A stretch of DNA of 64,000 nt, from NCBI GenBank assembly GCA_021397835.1, contig JAJFZO010000579.1, positions 1,069,001 through 1,133,000 of the forward strand, in the 5' to 3' direction. The notes below the pieces were generated by a model that searched no databases, had not been told where the DNA came from, and saw nothing but the letters and a program-made list of their open reading frames with translations. Every line of letters begins with the position of its first letter. Position 1 is the first letter of the stretch. Positions 1 through 13,281 of this stretch are shown in pieces. The stretch comes from Moringa oleifera (lineage: Eukaryota > Streptophyta > Magnoliopsida > Brassicales > Moringaceae). The translations under genes and the position numbers were made by a program.

Positions 1-51
1 GTGTACCATCAATTTTGTATCTGTCAACTATGTCCATGGTGATGGTTGCAG

Positions 52-771
52 GTCCCTTTGTTTGCCAATATGGATGAACGGTTACTCGATGCCATTTGTG
101 AGCGACTGAAACCAAGTTTGTATACAGAAAGTACGTACATAGTCCGGGAAGGTGACCCTGTCAATGAAATGCTTTTCATCATTCGTGGCCGCCTGGAGAG
201 TGTAACCACAGATGGAGGGAGGAGTGGGTTTTTCAATAGAGGGTTGCTGAAAGAAGGGGACTTCTGTGGTGAGGAGCTCCTAACATGGGCACTAGATCCT
301 AAAGCAGCTGCAAACTTACCATTATCTACTCGCACCGTGATGGCACTAACTGAGGTGGAGGCTTTTGCCTTAGTGGCTGAAGAGTTGAAGTTTGTAGCCA
401 GTCAATTTAGGCGCCTCCATAGCAGGCAGGTTCAACATACTTTTCGCTTCTACTCACAGCAGTGGAGGACTTGGGCTGCCTGTTTTATCCAAGCAGCATG
501 GCGCCGGAATTCCAGGAGAAAAACTGCTGAACTTCGTCGCAAAGAAGAGGAAGAAATGGAATGTGAAGATGAATTTGATGATGGAAGCTCTGTCACTTCA
601 CTGAATGATGATTTTGGTGGTGGTTCATCCAGGCTTCGAACAACCATCTTTGCTTCCCGCTTTGCAGCTAATGCTCTTCGTGGACGTAAGCTTCGAAGTT
701 CAGCTAGTTCCAGGAGCTTGCCGAAGCTACAGAAGCCCCCAGAACCTGACTTTAATGATCTTGACACATAG
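52..771 (+). CDS. Cyclic nucleotide-gated channel (CNGC), last exon, 3' part of gene
   Basis: This exon encodes the C-terminal 239 residues of a plant CNGC, a plasma-membrane cation channel gated by cyclic nucleotides and calmodulin. The intron acceptor (ttgcag) ends at 51, and the exon opens with VPLFANMDERLLDAICERL, the start of the cyclic-nucleotide-binding domain. The phosphate-binding cassette GDFCGEELLTWALDP follows, then the helix ending VASQFRRLHSRQVQHTFRFY, and an IQ calmodulin site (ACFIQAAWRR). An acidic stretch comes next and the protein ends with LQKPPEPDFNDLDT, stop TAG 769-771. The ATG at 46 overlaps the splice acceptor and is not the start; membrane segments and pore lie in exons upstream of the window. 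The C-terminal tail resembles group II channels (CNGC5/6/9 type), but that is a family impression, not a placement. The gene converges on the LPA3-like gene downstream. Confidence 0.93.
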   Translation, partial: VPLFANMDERLLDAICERLKPSLYTESTYIVREGDPVNEMLFIIRGRLESVTTDGGRSGFFNRGLLKEGDFCGEELLTWALDPKAAANLPLSTRTVMALTEVEAFALVAEELKFVASQFRRLHSRQVQHTFRFYSQQWRTWAACFIQAAWRRNSRRKTAELRRKEEEEMECEDEFDDGSSVTSLNDDFGGGSSRLRTTIFASRFAANALRGRKLRSSASSRSLPKLQKPPEPDFNDLDT

Positions 772-1883
772 TTAATGCAATTTATTTATCTTTAGATGAT
801 GAAAAACTGAGATCTGCATACTCTTAGCTGCACACAACTCACTTTACTTGCTCTATAGCTGTGTAAATCTATTCATTCTTTCATGAAAAATTTTAGGTGT
901 TATTATGTATAGGTGGTTCTGGAATCAGTTCTTTTGTGTAACTTGTCTTCTTTGTCACATGAGGTCAATAGGATAATCGGTTTTGCTTTCATGTGCATTG
1001 CAGAGTTTCATGCGTATCATAAGCTCGCAACGGTGCCAACTTCAATTTGCTAGGGCAATTATTTCAAGCTTGGATGGCATAAAAAGGCGCATTGTCAAGG
1101 AAATAAATTATGATATATTGTATGTTTAAAAACATAATTTCAATTAACTATAAAAGATAAAACCTACTGATAAAAAATGTCAATTTGCACGCCAAATTTA
1201 GATTAAAATTTCTTTAGGATCATGGAGTTTATATTCTTTTCATATTTATTTTTAAAGCCCATGAATTAATCGAGTCTCAAGTTGTTAATCAAACGGTATA
1301 AAATGATAGAAAAAGTTTAAAAGACATCACAGTTATTAGAAAAAAAGAAGATAATTTCAATTGCCTTGATGGTCCTAACTTGATGACAATCTTTTGTTCA
1401 TAAGAATTGTCTTGGACATTACATTATATACATATTAACTCTGGTCGTTTTACATGTTGATAGGCTATATTAGCCAATCAAAAAAAAAAAAAAAAGGTGA
1501 GCTAGCTAATAATGTGTCAAGTTGTTCAGAAGACATGAACTATGCATATATAATTGGAAAATACAGTAGGAAAAAAAACTTTCAAGTTTAAATGCACACA
1601 TAGTACCTATATAAAAGACATTTTTAGTTCTTTTTGTACCCAATAATTATACCTTTTCCACCTTGAAAATTGCAGTGGCACCAATAAAGTTTCTTTATCT
1701 TCCAAAGAGTGAGTTCCCTTTTAACATAAAAGAGGACCAGAACACATTAGACATAATAGAAAGAATTGAAAAAATGCTGACATCGAGTTGTTAGAAACAT
1801 CTTAGGCACCAAAGTAAGGTTCATCTTGCAGTTAGTACCTCTCTGATGCTCATGTCGGCATGTATATACGTTGCAGCTTTATC
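772..1883. other. Intergenic region between two convergent genes
   Basis: This stretch holds the 3' untranslated regions and terminators of the CNGC gene (+) and the LPA3-like gene (-). It is AT-rich, with an A15 run near 1481-1495. No further coding signal was seen. Exact polyadenylation sites cannot be set from sequence alone. Confidence 0.6.
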
Positions 1884-4800
1884 TCAACTGCGCCATTCAG
1901 AAGATGCTTCCAATTCAACATCTTCTTCCCACCAAGTGGCAGTCTGCATCATCATTACACTATAAAATGGCACGTATCTTCAAAAAATAGAAATGCATAA
2001 GCGGATTGCTAACTGAACTATGAATAGAAAAGCTAAGAACTGCTACTGAATCACAATGTTTAGATAATTTCACTTGATCAATAAAATTCAAGAACTTGAG
2101 CTTTTCGTGGCACAAAGGGCTCCGAGAGAAGAAGCAATTTCCAAGACTAATGTCCCATTAGCAGGAATAAATTAACCTCTTTTTCCGTTGTGAAAAATTG
2201 TTCATTTCCTGTTCAAGGACATGCAAACAAGCCATCAATACAAGTTTCCTTACTGCCGTCACTATATAGAAACTATCCCTCCACCCCACCCCCTAACCAA
2301 AATGACAAAAAAATAAAACCACCTGACCACCTTATTTGGCATGGAATTCTCAGCCATGACTCCGCCTTGCCAATTGTCATGCCGCAAGGTAAACTGTTGC
2401 CACATCAGTTGTCATGCCAAAAGACGTTTTTGGAATTTACAACTGCTGATTAGACAATTGGTATGGATATATGCTTCAGTGGTAATTCCAACCACCCAGA
2501 AAGCTGATCTGTAGGGCATTAAATTTCCCATAACTTCAATGTAACAGTAACACCAGAGAAATCAGCCCAGATCGGATTGATCATCAGGACCTGCTAGGAA
2601 CTAAATATACCTCTCAACTACTGCTTTTCTCCATTCCTCTAGTTCTCTTAATACCTAAACCACCTTCCTCTGGATTAGAAATCACTTTCCAACAATTTAT
2701 GGCATCTTCCATGCCACAAATATATGAAAATATATTGAATAACCATTTCTCATAAGAGCAAGATGGTGAACAAAATTGAACTACATTCACTTTATCAATT
2801 GATGTATTCCACCAAATACACCATAGTCATGCGCACCAATCTACAAGGTGATACTGAAGGCCCCCAAAAAGTTATATATAAAAAAAATTCACCAACATTG
2901 AATAAATTCAGCAAGGAGATAGTCAATCAGCTGTTCTAAACCCGTCACCAAACCCGAAGAAATCCACCCTCCCCTTTAGAACCACTGGAAATAACTAAGA
3001 ACTAGAGACTCCCCCAGCATTGGGAACATCCAATCCCAAATTCTTGCAAAATCATATATATTATATGATTTTTAGTATGCATTAAGCAATTAAAACCCTA
3101 TCGTGATTAGTAAGAAGTTGCTACGCTATTCAAATCATTGGATCTTATGCCTTCCACAAATAGGATGAACAGGCCTCACTAGTTACACAAGACTTCCCTC
3201 GCTCTACTGGAAATTAAACATAATTTTGCTAGGACTGATACAAGGTTTAGTTAACATAATATTAGACTGAATTTGTTCTTTTGGAATTCAGTACATAATC
3301 AGTTTCAGCTTAAGCATTGTTTGTTTCACATAAAATATTTTACAATGTTAACGTAGAAGCACGCAAAATGAGTTTCAGATAAATTACGAATTTTCTGATT
3401 CTTTTTCCTTTTCTTTTCCTCTTTGACTTTTGTTTTTTGAGGGGCAGCAGGGAGGAAGGTGGAGATGATGTTCAAATAGAAACTTATTTTTATCACTGAT
3501 TTGAAATATTTAGTTATTTCTTCTTTTACATAATTTATTATTTATTTCACTCGGTTTTTCTAGGAACCTACTTAAGATGATGTTGCTGAAATTTTAAATG
3601 TGGCTTAATTGTTGTAGGACTTTGTGATACATGGATAAGAGAGACACGTCAACCCCTTTTTCTTTCCAGTGTCAAATGACTTATACCAAAAGAAAGTGGA
3701 AATGATTCTCCTCATCTTAACCTAACGATAAAGTGTTAGACCTTGCACAAATTTGAAATAAATTTGTAGCTCTATATGACATGAAAAAGGAACAAATATA
3801 AAGGTGGTTGATTCTATATATGCTCTGTTTCCTGTGCACTTATTCACATGCTTTCAAAGCTAGTTTGAGGAAGTAGAAAACCCCAGAAAGATCACCACTA
3901 ACATGCTATAGGCTGATTGGACCAGTGAATCCTGATGGCAGCAGGATAGGAAGAGGAAATGAGAGAAGGGAACGTGAGAGGAAAGGAAGTATATAGATAT
4001 AAACTGTCGATATGCAAAAAAAGGGTAATGTCTATGTATATAAGACCAGTATAATTCAGGCACATAGACAAAACTATGCATAAATAAACTAGCTAGTTCA
4101 AAGGATTAAAAGACCTTGTAGCCTCTACGAAGAAATTCTAGTGAGCTTCCTTCTTCCTCTTTCAGTCCAAGGACCCTCAACAGTTCTTCTTTTGTCTGGA
4201 GAAAGCCAAACAGTTAATATAAAACAACACTAGGTTATAAATAGCATCTAAGAGAAAACTGGGGCTTTAAGTAAAACAGGAATATACTTCGCCCAACGTG
4301 AAGCGTGCTCCGCTCTCTGCTACGCATGCATAAGAACCATCTGCTTGTTTAAGCATCACCTGCCAAGGACCTGCATGACATCTATGTCAGACACTAAAGC
4401 AGGAAATTTTTGTTGAACCATTCAGGAGACAAGAGAAGAACTGCCAAACAAAGAAGAAGAAAGCCACAGTGAAATTTCCATTGAGATGGAAGAGTTGCAA
4501 TGAATACGAACAGCTGTGTAGTTTAGCAAAAGTGTAACAGACTGCTCTACTGATCAATAGATATCAACTGTAGTATCTATCATGGCATATACCATTTTAT
4601 CTCATGCATTTTGAATCCAATAACATTTCTACTGAGCGTACTTCATATAAATAAAAAGCTGTTCGCTTCTTGCTGGGAATAAATTCCACCCTCTTAACAA
4701 TTATGCTGTGGTTGTAGAGTAACTCCATTTTTATGGAATCAAATCATGCATAAACACAGTATTAAAATTGCAAATTCATCTAACTTGTACATGGCAGATG

Positions 4801-5952
4801 CACTGTCCCATAAGTTGCTATTTTTTCTTTTTTTAAAAAAAAATTGATACAAAAAGAAGTTTTAAATTCCAAAAGCACCAAGGTGAAGTCACCCATTTAC
4901 AAGTATATTTAATTACATGAAAAAATTGAGGTCTCTAAGTCCTCTTCGCTAACTTTAGAAAGGACACTAGTGTATCAGTGCCACCACCTATCTTTCAGTG
5001 CCAAAACAGGGCATTCTATTTTCAGAGTCTCTATGACTCCTTTCATTCCATGCAAACCAAAAGACAGTCAAGGGGATTAATGACATTGCTGCACTAATCT
5101 GCTTTCATTGTTGATACCTGTCCAAGCCCAAACCTCCTTGATTACCACTCCAGACATTACAGAAGCAATGTCCATGATAGAAAGATTCATCTGCATGGAC
5201 ACCACAACAATAGATGATGAACAGTCTCAGCCTCCTCCTTGCATAGAAGGCACCAATTTACTAGGATTAACTCCCTCTTTCTAAGATTATCCATAGTAAA
5301 AATTCGTCCAAGTAACAGCCTCCCAAGCAAAAAATGTAACTTTTCAAGCAAAACCTTTTTTTCCAAATTGCTTTCATGGAAAATCAATGTAGACCCCTTC
5401 CACTTTTGGCCCCTCCAATATCAGAAGTCTCTACATCTAACCAACCATTTAAGATAAGAATTTTCATTGACTTTATAGTATCAGGTATCCCTTAGCACCT
5501 TAGTTTTATAGTTGGCCCAGTTCCACATAGTTATGACTTTGGAACCTACAGGGACGCACGGACAAGCGGAGAATTTTGAGTTCACTAGAAAAATGGTGCA
5601 ATCTTCCTCCATATTAAACACACTATCTATTTATATATTATATAAACTGTGAATTTTTTTTTCCAGCCATTCAGACACAACGATGAACATTAATAAATAT
5701 GGTGAATATTTAACATCGACCAATCCAGACTCCCTGTTGATTGAAACCTAGAAATGCATTAGTATTGAAAAAATTGAAACACCATTAAATTTAAGGGAGA
5801 AAAGACATCAAAGAATTTTATCTTCAAAATGACCTTTTTCAGAAAAGGAGCTCTTACAATTGTTTGAACATGACTTTTTATCTTTCTTTGATGTTCCCAG
5901 AATAAGATCACACTATCGGCATACATAATGTTATGTCTTTCATCCAATAGAT

Positions 5953-5993
<41 letters not shown>

Positions 5994-8900
5994 TTAGTGC
6001 CAGGAAAATGCATAGTTGAAATAGTATCCTAAGGAGATTTGTTGCGCACCAGGATATTGGCGAAATAGTGCTCCGTTGTAATTTACCACAAAAGGTGCAA
6101 CTGCCACTGTCTTTCATAATTAAAATAAAAAGTCATTAGAAAATTGCACAAGTAAACAATTAACGGACATACAAGATGAAGCTCAATGAAAGAAGCACCT
6201 TCGAGTACTCTCTGATTCGAATAAAAAACACTGGGATGAATTGAGAAAGAAATCGATAGTGAAGGTCTTTGGGTGGAAATCCAAGAAGACCCAAGTCAGC
6301 TCTGCAACAGAAGCAGCTTTTAGAAAGGAACTGTATGTATTTTCTTTTATAAGCACTTCAAGTTGTTTTAGGTTATTGAAAGTTACATCTATACCAAACA
6401 GGATCAAAGTAATACCGCAATGTCTCAAGTTCAAGATTGAATAGAAGTGTAGGGGTGGATGTGGCAAATTTCTCCTGCAAGTTCAGAACATAGTTACAGT
6501 CAAAGGGAAAAGAACTACTTGTGAGATGAGAATGTATTCTCGAGAAATAGAAAACCATGATGGTGTTTGGAGTGGTAACATAAGGATTACAATAGGGTGC
6601 TAGCAAAAGCAAATTCTTGGCTTCCAGATAGAAAAATAATGCCAAATCAAGGCTTCCAAAAATGCCAAGCTCTTGTAGGGACTTAGCACCTTTCATCTAA
6701 GGTTTAACTAAAATTAGTTTCACCGATAAAACATTGTAAAATGATGAAAGGTAACGAATCATATTGATACAAAAGGCACATTAAAACCAATTTATCATTA
6801 TGTTCAAACCAGATTGGTATGTGTGAACTTTAGGCCTGAAAAGTCAATTCCATAATCTTGAAATTAGCCCGAGTTTAAGGGCAATATGAGTATTTTGCAC
6901 CCTGATCATATTTTAACTTTGCTAGAATTTTTGAAGTGTGAGAAGTTGAATGGAAAGAAATTGACATAGAGATTTTGCTTGTTTTACAAACGACTTAAAT
7001 ATCTAAATGATTCGCAGAAATTTAAAGCCCAACCATCACTTCTAAGAACCAAATAGCCCAGCGATAGAAAATACAATTGAATCATCTCTCTGTGTGTGTG
7101 TGATCTAACAAGTGCATTAGATAGTAGAAGGCAGCAAATTTTTTACACGTGTCACCTGACAGCACTGAACTAAGACGAGCAGGTACATGCAGTCTATAGC
7201 GCAGAAAGCCAGAAGAGAGGATTCAAATTTGTTTAACCTAAGGTAATCTACCAAAGATCATAATAGAATAACCCACACATAAATAAACTCTTGAGATATA
7301 ACTCAGAAACTGGTGTTGGATCAAGTTTTTATGCCAGTAATATTAAAAGAAAGAAAGAACATAGTTCCAGAATAAAGGAAAACATACCACATACTTCTCT
7401 AAGAGAGAAAGTTCACGTGTGCTACAATTAATAAAAACATAGAGGGTTGGTGGCTCATTGGAATCCCAACGACCTGCGTTAAGAAGAAACAACAATGAAT
7501 AAATAAATAGAAAAGGAGCCAATTCTCGAGAGAAACATGACAAGCAACTGCACAAGAAATGGCAATCAAGATATTTTCTCATGGAAACTTCATGTTGAAC
7601 GATCTATTGAAAAACTCAACTTGGCTTCTATAAACAACAAATGACTTCATGTTGCAGAATAACATTGATCTCATCTCAAATTCATCAAAAACTAGATAAC
7701 ATATATATGTGTGTGTGTGTATGTGTGTTAATTACAAACAGAACCAAGGGGCTGCAACCCATATAGTTATACATGGTTAGCTATTTTAAGGTTAAGACTT
7801 CTAAAACCACTACCCTACCTGATCCTCCTCATTTACAAACAAATAAATAAATATATTCCCCTATCATCCATATTTTTAACATGTTAGTCCACCTATCCCT
7901 AACAATAAGAAATTGCTTTCCTATTTGTACCCCCACACCATCCAAAAAATAAGAGGCATCAACACCGTAATCTTTCTCTTGTACATGGGTACATGTAGAC
8001 CTTCCGAAGCTCTCAATTCAGCAGCCACAGAGCCATTAGTATAATTGTTACTGTTCCTTTTCTGCCATCCTCTAGTCAAAAGAGCGGAATATTACATTAA
8101 AAGCATCAATGCTATATTTGTTGCCCACAACGTTTTAAACTCTTTCCAGCAAGATTATCCACCACTGATATGCAAGCCCACTGGACCCCTGTACCATGAA
8201 TAAATAACTATAAAAGAAATGCGAATGCCAACCACATGCAGAATTATGACCATGATTATCCAGACAACATCACATCTATGAGGTTTGGGGTAAATGAATG
8301 GAGCAATAAGACACTATTTATTTATAAAATATTATTCTCTTTCCCTATACTAGATAAAAAGTACAAGTGTTCGTAAAACTTTTACTGGACAAAAGCAGCC
8401 TTGACATCAATACCTCAATTAACCTGCTTTTGAATGTAAATTTGGGTAGAATTGGGATTAAACTTGCCTATTTATAAGTGATTCTTTTACAATTATTTAT
8501 TACATTCCTCCTGGACTTAGGATATAACCTTAGTATTAGTTCTTCCAACGTAACTTATAGTTATAATTGATATGAAACAGATCACAGTAACACAACATTA
8601 GCTGAAATAATTCTGAAACTTTTGAGGTTGCTAAATTAATTAAAATTTTATTTTTCTTTTTTTTGAAACCAACAACCCATGGGGCCCCTTCATATACCCA
8701 TCCCTGCATAATAAACTCGGGAAGGTAGCCCTGACCCCACAAGACAACCTCCAGGAACAGCACAGGTTATAGTCTTTTGAAAATGCTATCCCAATGGCTC
8801 GAACCCAGGGCCTTATCCCAGTCTTGAAAATATTTAATTTAAATTTAATTTACATTAACAGAATTTTAGAGATCACTTCTCATTCTTTTCTTAGGCAAAC

Positions 8901-11900
8901 TTACATCTCCAATATTCTGCAATTATATAGTTAATACATATAAAGAAACAAGATTGAAGGAAAAAAACTTATAAATATTCTTAATCATGTGCAACCATGT
9001 GCATTGGTAACAAATAGAGTTAAAAACGCCAAAAACTTTGATATTGTTGAACCGACCTTCATTTTCATCATCAAAATCAAAATCCAGAGTGTTCCTTATA
9101 GATCTGAAAAATTTGGTGACAGCACCACTCGGGACATCATCAAGTGAGCCTATGCTTATACTGTCAATCTGAAAGGCAAAAGATCAAAGGTCTATCCCCC
9201 ATATAAAGAATTCAAGTATATTTAAGAAAGGTTTTCAATTTCTATGAAGTTCAAACTATTAACACATTAGTTATAGGATCCAGTAATTTAATGCACAAAG
9301 AAAATGTGAAACAAATAATAACTGCATATAACATATACAACAAGACATTGCCTTGATCCTCATACCCATCACACCAAACCAACCCACACACCACCAATGA
9401 ATGAAAACAAATTTCTGAAAAAAATGCCTTCATAAAAGGGTAAACCAAAATTTAACAAGAAAACTCATTAAGCCAAGTGAGCCTATCTATCATGTACAGC
9501 AGTACAGAACAAGAAATTACTACCGTACCGAATCGAGAGCTGATTTGAAAAGTTCGGAGGCCCTTCGCATTTCTGGCTTATCAGGAAACACCTGAAACAG
9601 ACCATATGATACTAAGCTTACTTCTCAAAATGGAATATGTGATCTAAGGAAATAGGGAGTATATTCTTACAATACGAGCCCTGGTTTCCCTTTTTGTTCG
9701 GAGCTTCCTGATAACAGCCAAGGCAAGTTGAATGTTGGCATCAATGAACTCATCTGAAGAACCCTTCACATATTAAGACATTAGAGACGATTATATATTT
9801 TGGGCCATTTTCTTCAATTTCAGTATAAAAAAGGACAGTAGATGCAGCTGATATGTTTCATCAACAACTAACCAACTATCCACGGTAAGAGTGCACGATA
9901 CTACATCAAATATCTTAGATTTTAAAAACCAATGCACAGATTCCGAATCAGATGCAAAAATTAACAACGAAAGTAGCATGTTACAGCAGACCATGAGGAA
10001 GTATTATAGAAATGATTGCAGTAAATTTTGAAATTGAGAGAGACATCTCATAACCACTCGATTAATCACCAAATAGACTGAAGGGATTGCAAGAAAATAC
10101 CTTGTAAGAAGATATGTTGCTAGGCAAGGGCCTGAAGATGCAAAGAGAAGGAGAAGAAAAAACAAAAAGGGGAGGAGGCAGGAGACAGAAAAATTCAATG
10201 TCAGATGACTAAAATGGAAATCCACTGAAATGTTTAAAACAAAGAAGACATAACTGAGAAAACTTGAAAGATTGATAAAAGCAATTAGGCATCCTGAAAA
10301 CAGCTTTCATATACAAATTATAGCTCACGTATTGTTCATCAATACAAGTGCTTCCAAACTAATGAAATTCTCTAATTATTCCTCAATTTTTATTCTCTTT
10401 CTTTTGTAGCTTATTTTGTCCACTATTCTGAAATCTCATCCCAATTAGTCACTGTCATTGGCAGCTACATGTGTTCATCATATTTACAGTTTGATCCTAA
10501 CCAAACAAAAGAACTCAATTTCTTAAGAATATCATAATAGAGGCTGCATGATCTGATCGATCAAGAAAATTGAAGAACAAAAAGTTGACTGAAGTTAAAT
10601 TAAAAGTTGGCACAGAAAGAATGAACACTATAGTGTTGGGAAAAATTAAAAAACAAAGATCCTAGTCAACGACTTCCAAGTCTGTCCTTATCATGAGCCA
10701 TTTATCTGAGCTGAGTGCAACAAGAAACATGTCCCATAATTGCCAGTGGATGAGTCACAGCCTGCAGGAATGCACCTAAAGGTTTATAAAATGATGAGAC
10801 AAAATGGCAGATGATTAACAGTTTAGAGGTCAATGAAGTCAAATTCAAAATTGATTCTTCAGCATCTGCCCCATAGTACAATTTCAAAACCCCATTCTGA
10901 GCTAATTTTTGGTCTAGAAATGTGATAAGGTGAAACTTTAAGTTTGAATCTCTAAATTTTAGAGAGAATTTTCATAAATGTATATTTGCATAGCAGATTA
11001 TAGCTTAATACCCAAGCCAGACTACAATCCCAACTGCCAAGCTCCTAAATTGCCACATCATCATGGTAATTGTTAATGCTAACTTAGTTCCACCAAGGAC
11101 ATCATTGTGACACTTGGTCGAATCATTTGGGAAGATACCACCCACTACTTGGGCCAGGAAGTTATGAGATATTCAGCTGTCAACATTTAGCTTTTTCCTT
11201 CCAAAATAAAGAACTTTCCAAAAGAAAAACATGTAGAAATAGCATTTCAGAGCAGGACACCACAGAATTTTTTCATAAAAGAAAAAAGAAAAATTTCGAG
11301 CAAGTCTCCACCAATTTTTATTGCAAAACGTGTGCTCATTAATAATGAATGAGACGGATGTTGCCAGTATCACTATTCCAAACAAAATTCATAAAACTGG
11401 CATAAAATCTTGTTAAGATATCAATTTACACCCTGTTTGGTAGCCGGGAAATCAATATAAAAGAAGAAACTACAAAAAAAAAAAAACTTGATTTTTCCAT
11501 CATCAGAAAATGCCAGACCCATTTTCTTTTATCCACTTCGTACCTCCTCTTTTCTCGGTAACCAAACACAAACTTTACAACAGCTCAATAACTTTAAAAC
11601 CCAAAAAATAAAAAGAAGTAAGAAAGCAAATGGGTATCAACAATAACCAACAACCGAAAATTGGAAGAGGAAAGTCCGAGGGGCTAAAAGGAATTACGGG
11701 AAATCGATTTCCAGACGGGTCTTGCCATCTTCCAGGGCATAAGCGAGAGAATTGGCAGCGTCAGCAACGAGAACCTCGTATGATTTGGGCTTGTAAACTG
11801 AGACACCGCTCTTGGCATCGAAACTTTGAGTAGATGGGTCTGCTTTTCTGTTACTTCCACTGTCGTTGGTGATTGTGCACTGGACTTTGGTGTTGCATGG

Positions 11901-12053
11901 GTATGGTTTAAAAGGAAGAGAATGAGTAAAGAAAGGAAACTGTGGAGGAGAAGGAGAGAGGGGAGACAGAGAGCGAGGAGGAGAGAGATGAGTCACTGAG
12001 CGAGGAAAAGAGAGAAGAGAGGATAAAGGGACGGCCACAAGAGGCATGGCCAT
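1884..12053 (-). CDS. LPA3: LPA3-like chloroplast PSII assembly protein (DUF1995), 12 exons
   Basis: In Arabidopsis LPA3 is a stromal factor that, with LPA2 and Alb3, helps assemble CP43 into photosystem II. Coding exons in transcript order: 12053-11698, 10131-10101, 9763-9671, 9591-9529, 9168-9057, 7473-7388, 6474-6416, 6301-6199, 6110-6050, 4370-4288, 4195-4115, 1943-1884. All introns are GT-AG and phases match. The sum is 1188 nt: 395 residues and TGA. Residues 1-55 are rich in Ser/Pro/hydroxylated residues and Arg without acidic residues, as in a chloroplast transit peptide. The conserved body begins [20 protein letters not shown] and includes [92 protein letters not shown] and the end [20 protein letters not shown] recall this order from the LPA3/DUF1995 family. 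The gene appears intact. The remaining doubt is LPA3 versus another DUF1995 paralogue. Confidence 0.88.
4826..5460 (-). mobile_element. 5'-truncated LINE (L1-type) fragment in an LPA3 intron
   Basis: Read on the minus strand, 5187-5387 encodes a zinc-binding reverse-transcriptase tail (zf-RVT type): [20 protein letters not shown] followed by [10 protein letters not shown]. Downstream (about 5040-5080 on the window) comes [10 protein letters not shown], the usual stretch after zf-RVT in plant LINEs. The copy ends near 4871-4903 with the 3' signature shared by the other LINEs here (CACCAAGG then CCCATTTACAAG on the + strand) and a T-rich run that is the A tail of the minus-strand element. It lies between LPA3 exons 10 and 9. 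The reading frame is decayed and no target-site duplication was found. Confidence 0.75.
5957..5990. repeat. (AG)17 microsatellite
   Basis: This is an uninterrupted 34-nt AG dinucleotide run in the intron between LPA3 exons 10 and 9, about 60 nt from exon 9. Confidence 0.95.
7690..8150 (-). mobile_element. Probable LINE 3' remnant in an LPA3 intron
   Basis: Near 7744-7762 the + strand reads accaaggggctgcaaccca, a diverged form of the 3' signature seen in the other LINEs of this window, next to a (TG)n/(AT)n stretch at 7700-7730. On the minus strand about 7860-7980 there is a short open stretch ([14 protein letters not shown]...) that I do not recognise. The assignment rests mainly on the 3' end and is weak. 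Confidence 0.4.
8660..8830 (-). mobile_element. Possible tRNA-derived SINE remnant
   Basis: On the minus strand the segment contains ggttcgagcc, matching the pol III B-box consensus, near its 5' side, and ends in an A-rich tail (t7ctttttattt on the + strand at about 8646-8662). No clear A box was found, so it may be 5'-truncated or another repeat type. It lies in the intron between LPA3 exons 6 and 5. Confidence 0.4.
10101..10131 (-). other. LPA3: 31-nt micro-exon (exon 2) of the LPA3-like gene
   Basis: On the minus strand an acceptor (ttcag) precedes 31 nt encoding the third base of a proline codon plus [10 protein letters not shown], followed by donor GTATTTTC. Exon 1 ends with two bases CC and exon 3 starts in phase 0, so this exon is exactly what joins DFP to KGSSDEF in frame. 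It is too short for ordinary gene finders. Confidence 0.88.
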
Positions 12054-13281
12054 GAAGGGGAAGAAAGAGAGGGAAAGAATGCAAAATGGATTAGATGATA
12101 ACGAACTTGGCCATCAAAACAGTTGTGCGCTCTGAACAGTAAAAGCACTTCTTTAATTCTAAAATGTTTTTATTTAATATTTCCATAAATAAATATTGAA
12201 AACCATTTTTTATAGTATAATTTGTTTTCCTAAATATATTTATAATTTTTTATTATATTTTGTTCACATTAATTTTTTTAAAAATAAAATGAAAAGTGAA
12301 GAAAAAATTTAATATATACATATATATATATATAGTTTATGACTAAAGTGCTATAAAATAAAATTTTAAAGCTAAAAGCTTTCAAGCTTTTTTATGATTG
12401 AAGATAAGTACAATAATATTTTTTGTATCAAAGACATATTATTATAAAAATAAATATAAATACAAAAAGAATTTATGAATTATATTTTTTAATTTAATTT
12501 AAATTAAATATTAACTCAAATAATAAAAAAAATGATTCAACTAATTAAATTTTACATTTTATTTTTAGTTTATTTCTTAATTTTTTAATTTTTTTATTAA
12601 TTTAAATATTTTTCATTTTTAAAATTTTAAATTGAATTAAAACATTAAATATATAATTAATGCTTCAAATGTATTTTTTACATCTTTAATATTACTAATC
12701 CTTTCGCATTTATTATGATGATCTGATAAATTATTTATTAATGGAATTATTTTTATTTTTTTAAATTAAGATAATTTTAATCGGATGACTCAACCTCTAT
12801 ATTAGACTCATGTGACCACTTAGATGAGTTAAATATGTGAATAAAATCGTTAACCCTAATTTTTAAAGCTAAACAACCACAGATGGATCTTATTTGTGAC
12901 TGAAAATTAATATATCAAAAATACTTTAGTTTATGAATCAACCTTTTAGATTGAATAATTATTTTAAATCATTCACAAGAAAAAAAAAATAAAGTTTCAT
13001 ATCAAACGAAAAGTACAAATGATTCATAATTTAATATTATGATATAATTATTATTTTAAAAATATTTTGCATTCTTCTTTATCAATTTTTTTTATTTAAT
13101 GGGGTTGCTTCCAAAAACATTTAAAAAGGAGAAAGCTAATTAATAAGTGGGTTTGGAGTGAGATCTATGGGCTGTTCATCAAAGAAGCTTATAATGTGAT
13201 ATGTATTTTAATATCATCAAATAGTTTTTTAGATTTTTTTACCTACTTTTGTTTTAAAATTATATGAATCAATTATAAATT

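Noticed and set aside
46..51. ATG at 46 as start of the first gene
   Set aside because: It overlaps the intron acceptor; the protein starts mid-domain, so the exon is internal to a larger CNGC gene.
2600..2840. Minus-strand [17 protein letters not shown] stretch, resembling a LINE RT C-terminal motif
   Set aside because: Only one short motif is seen, without neighbouring LINE landmarks or the shared 3' end; too weak to annotate.
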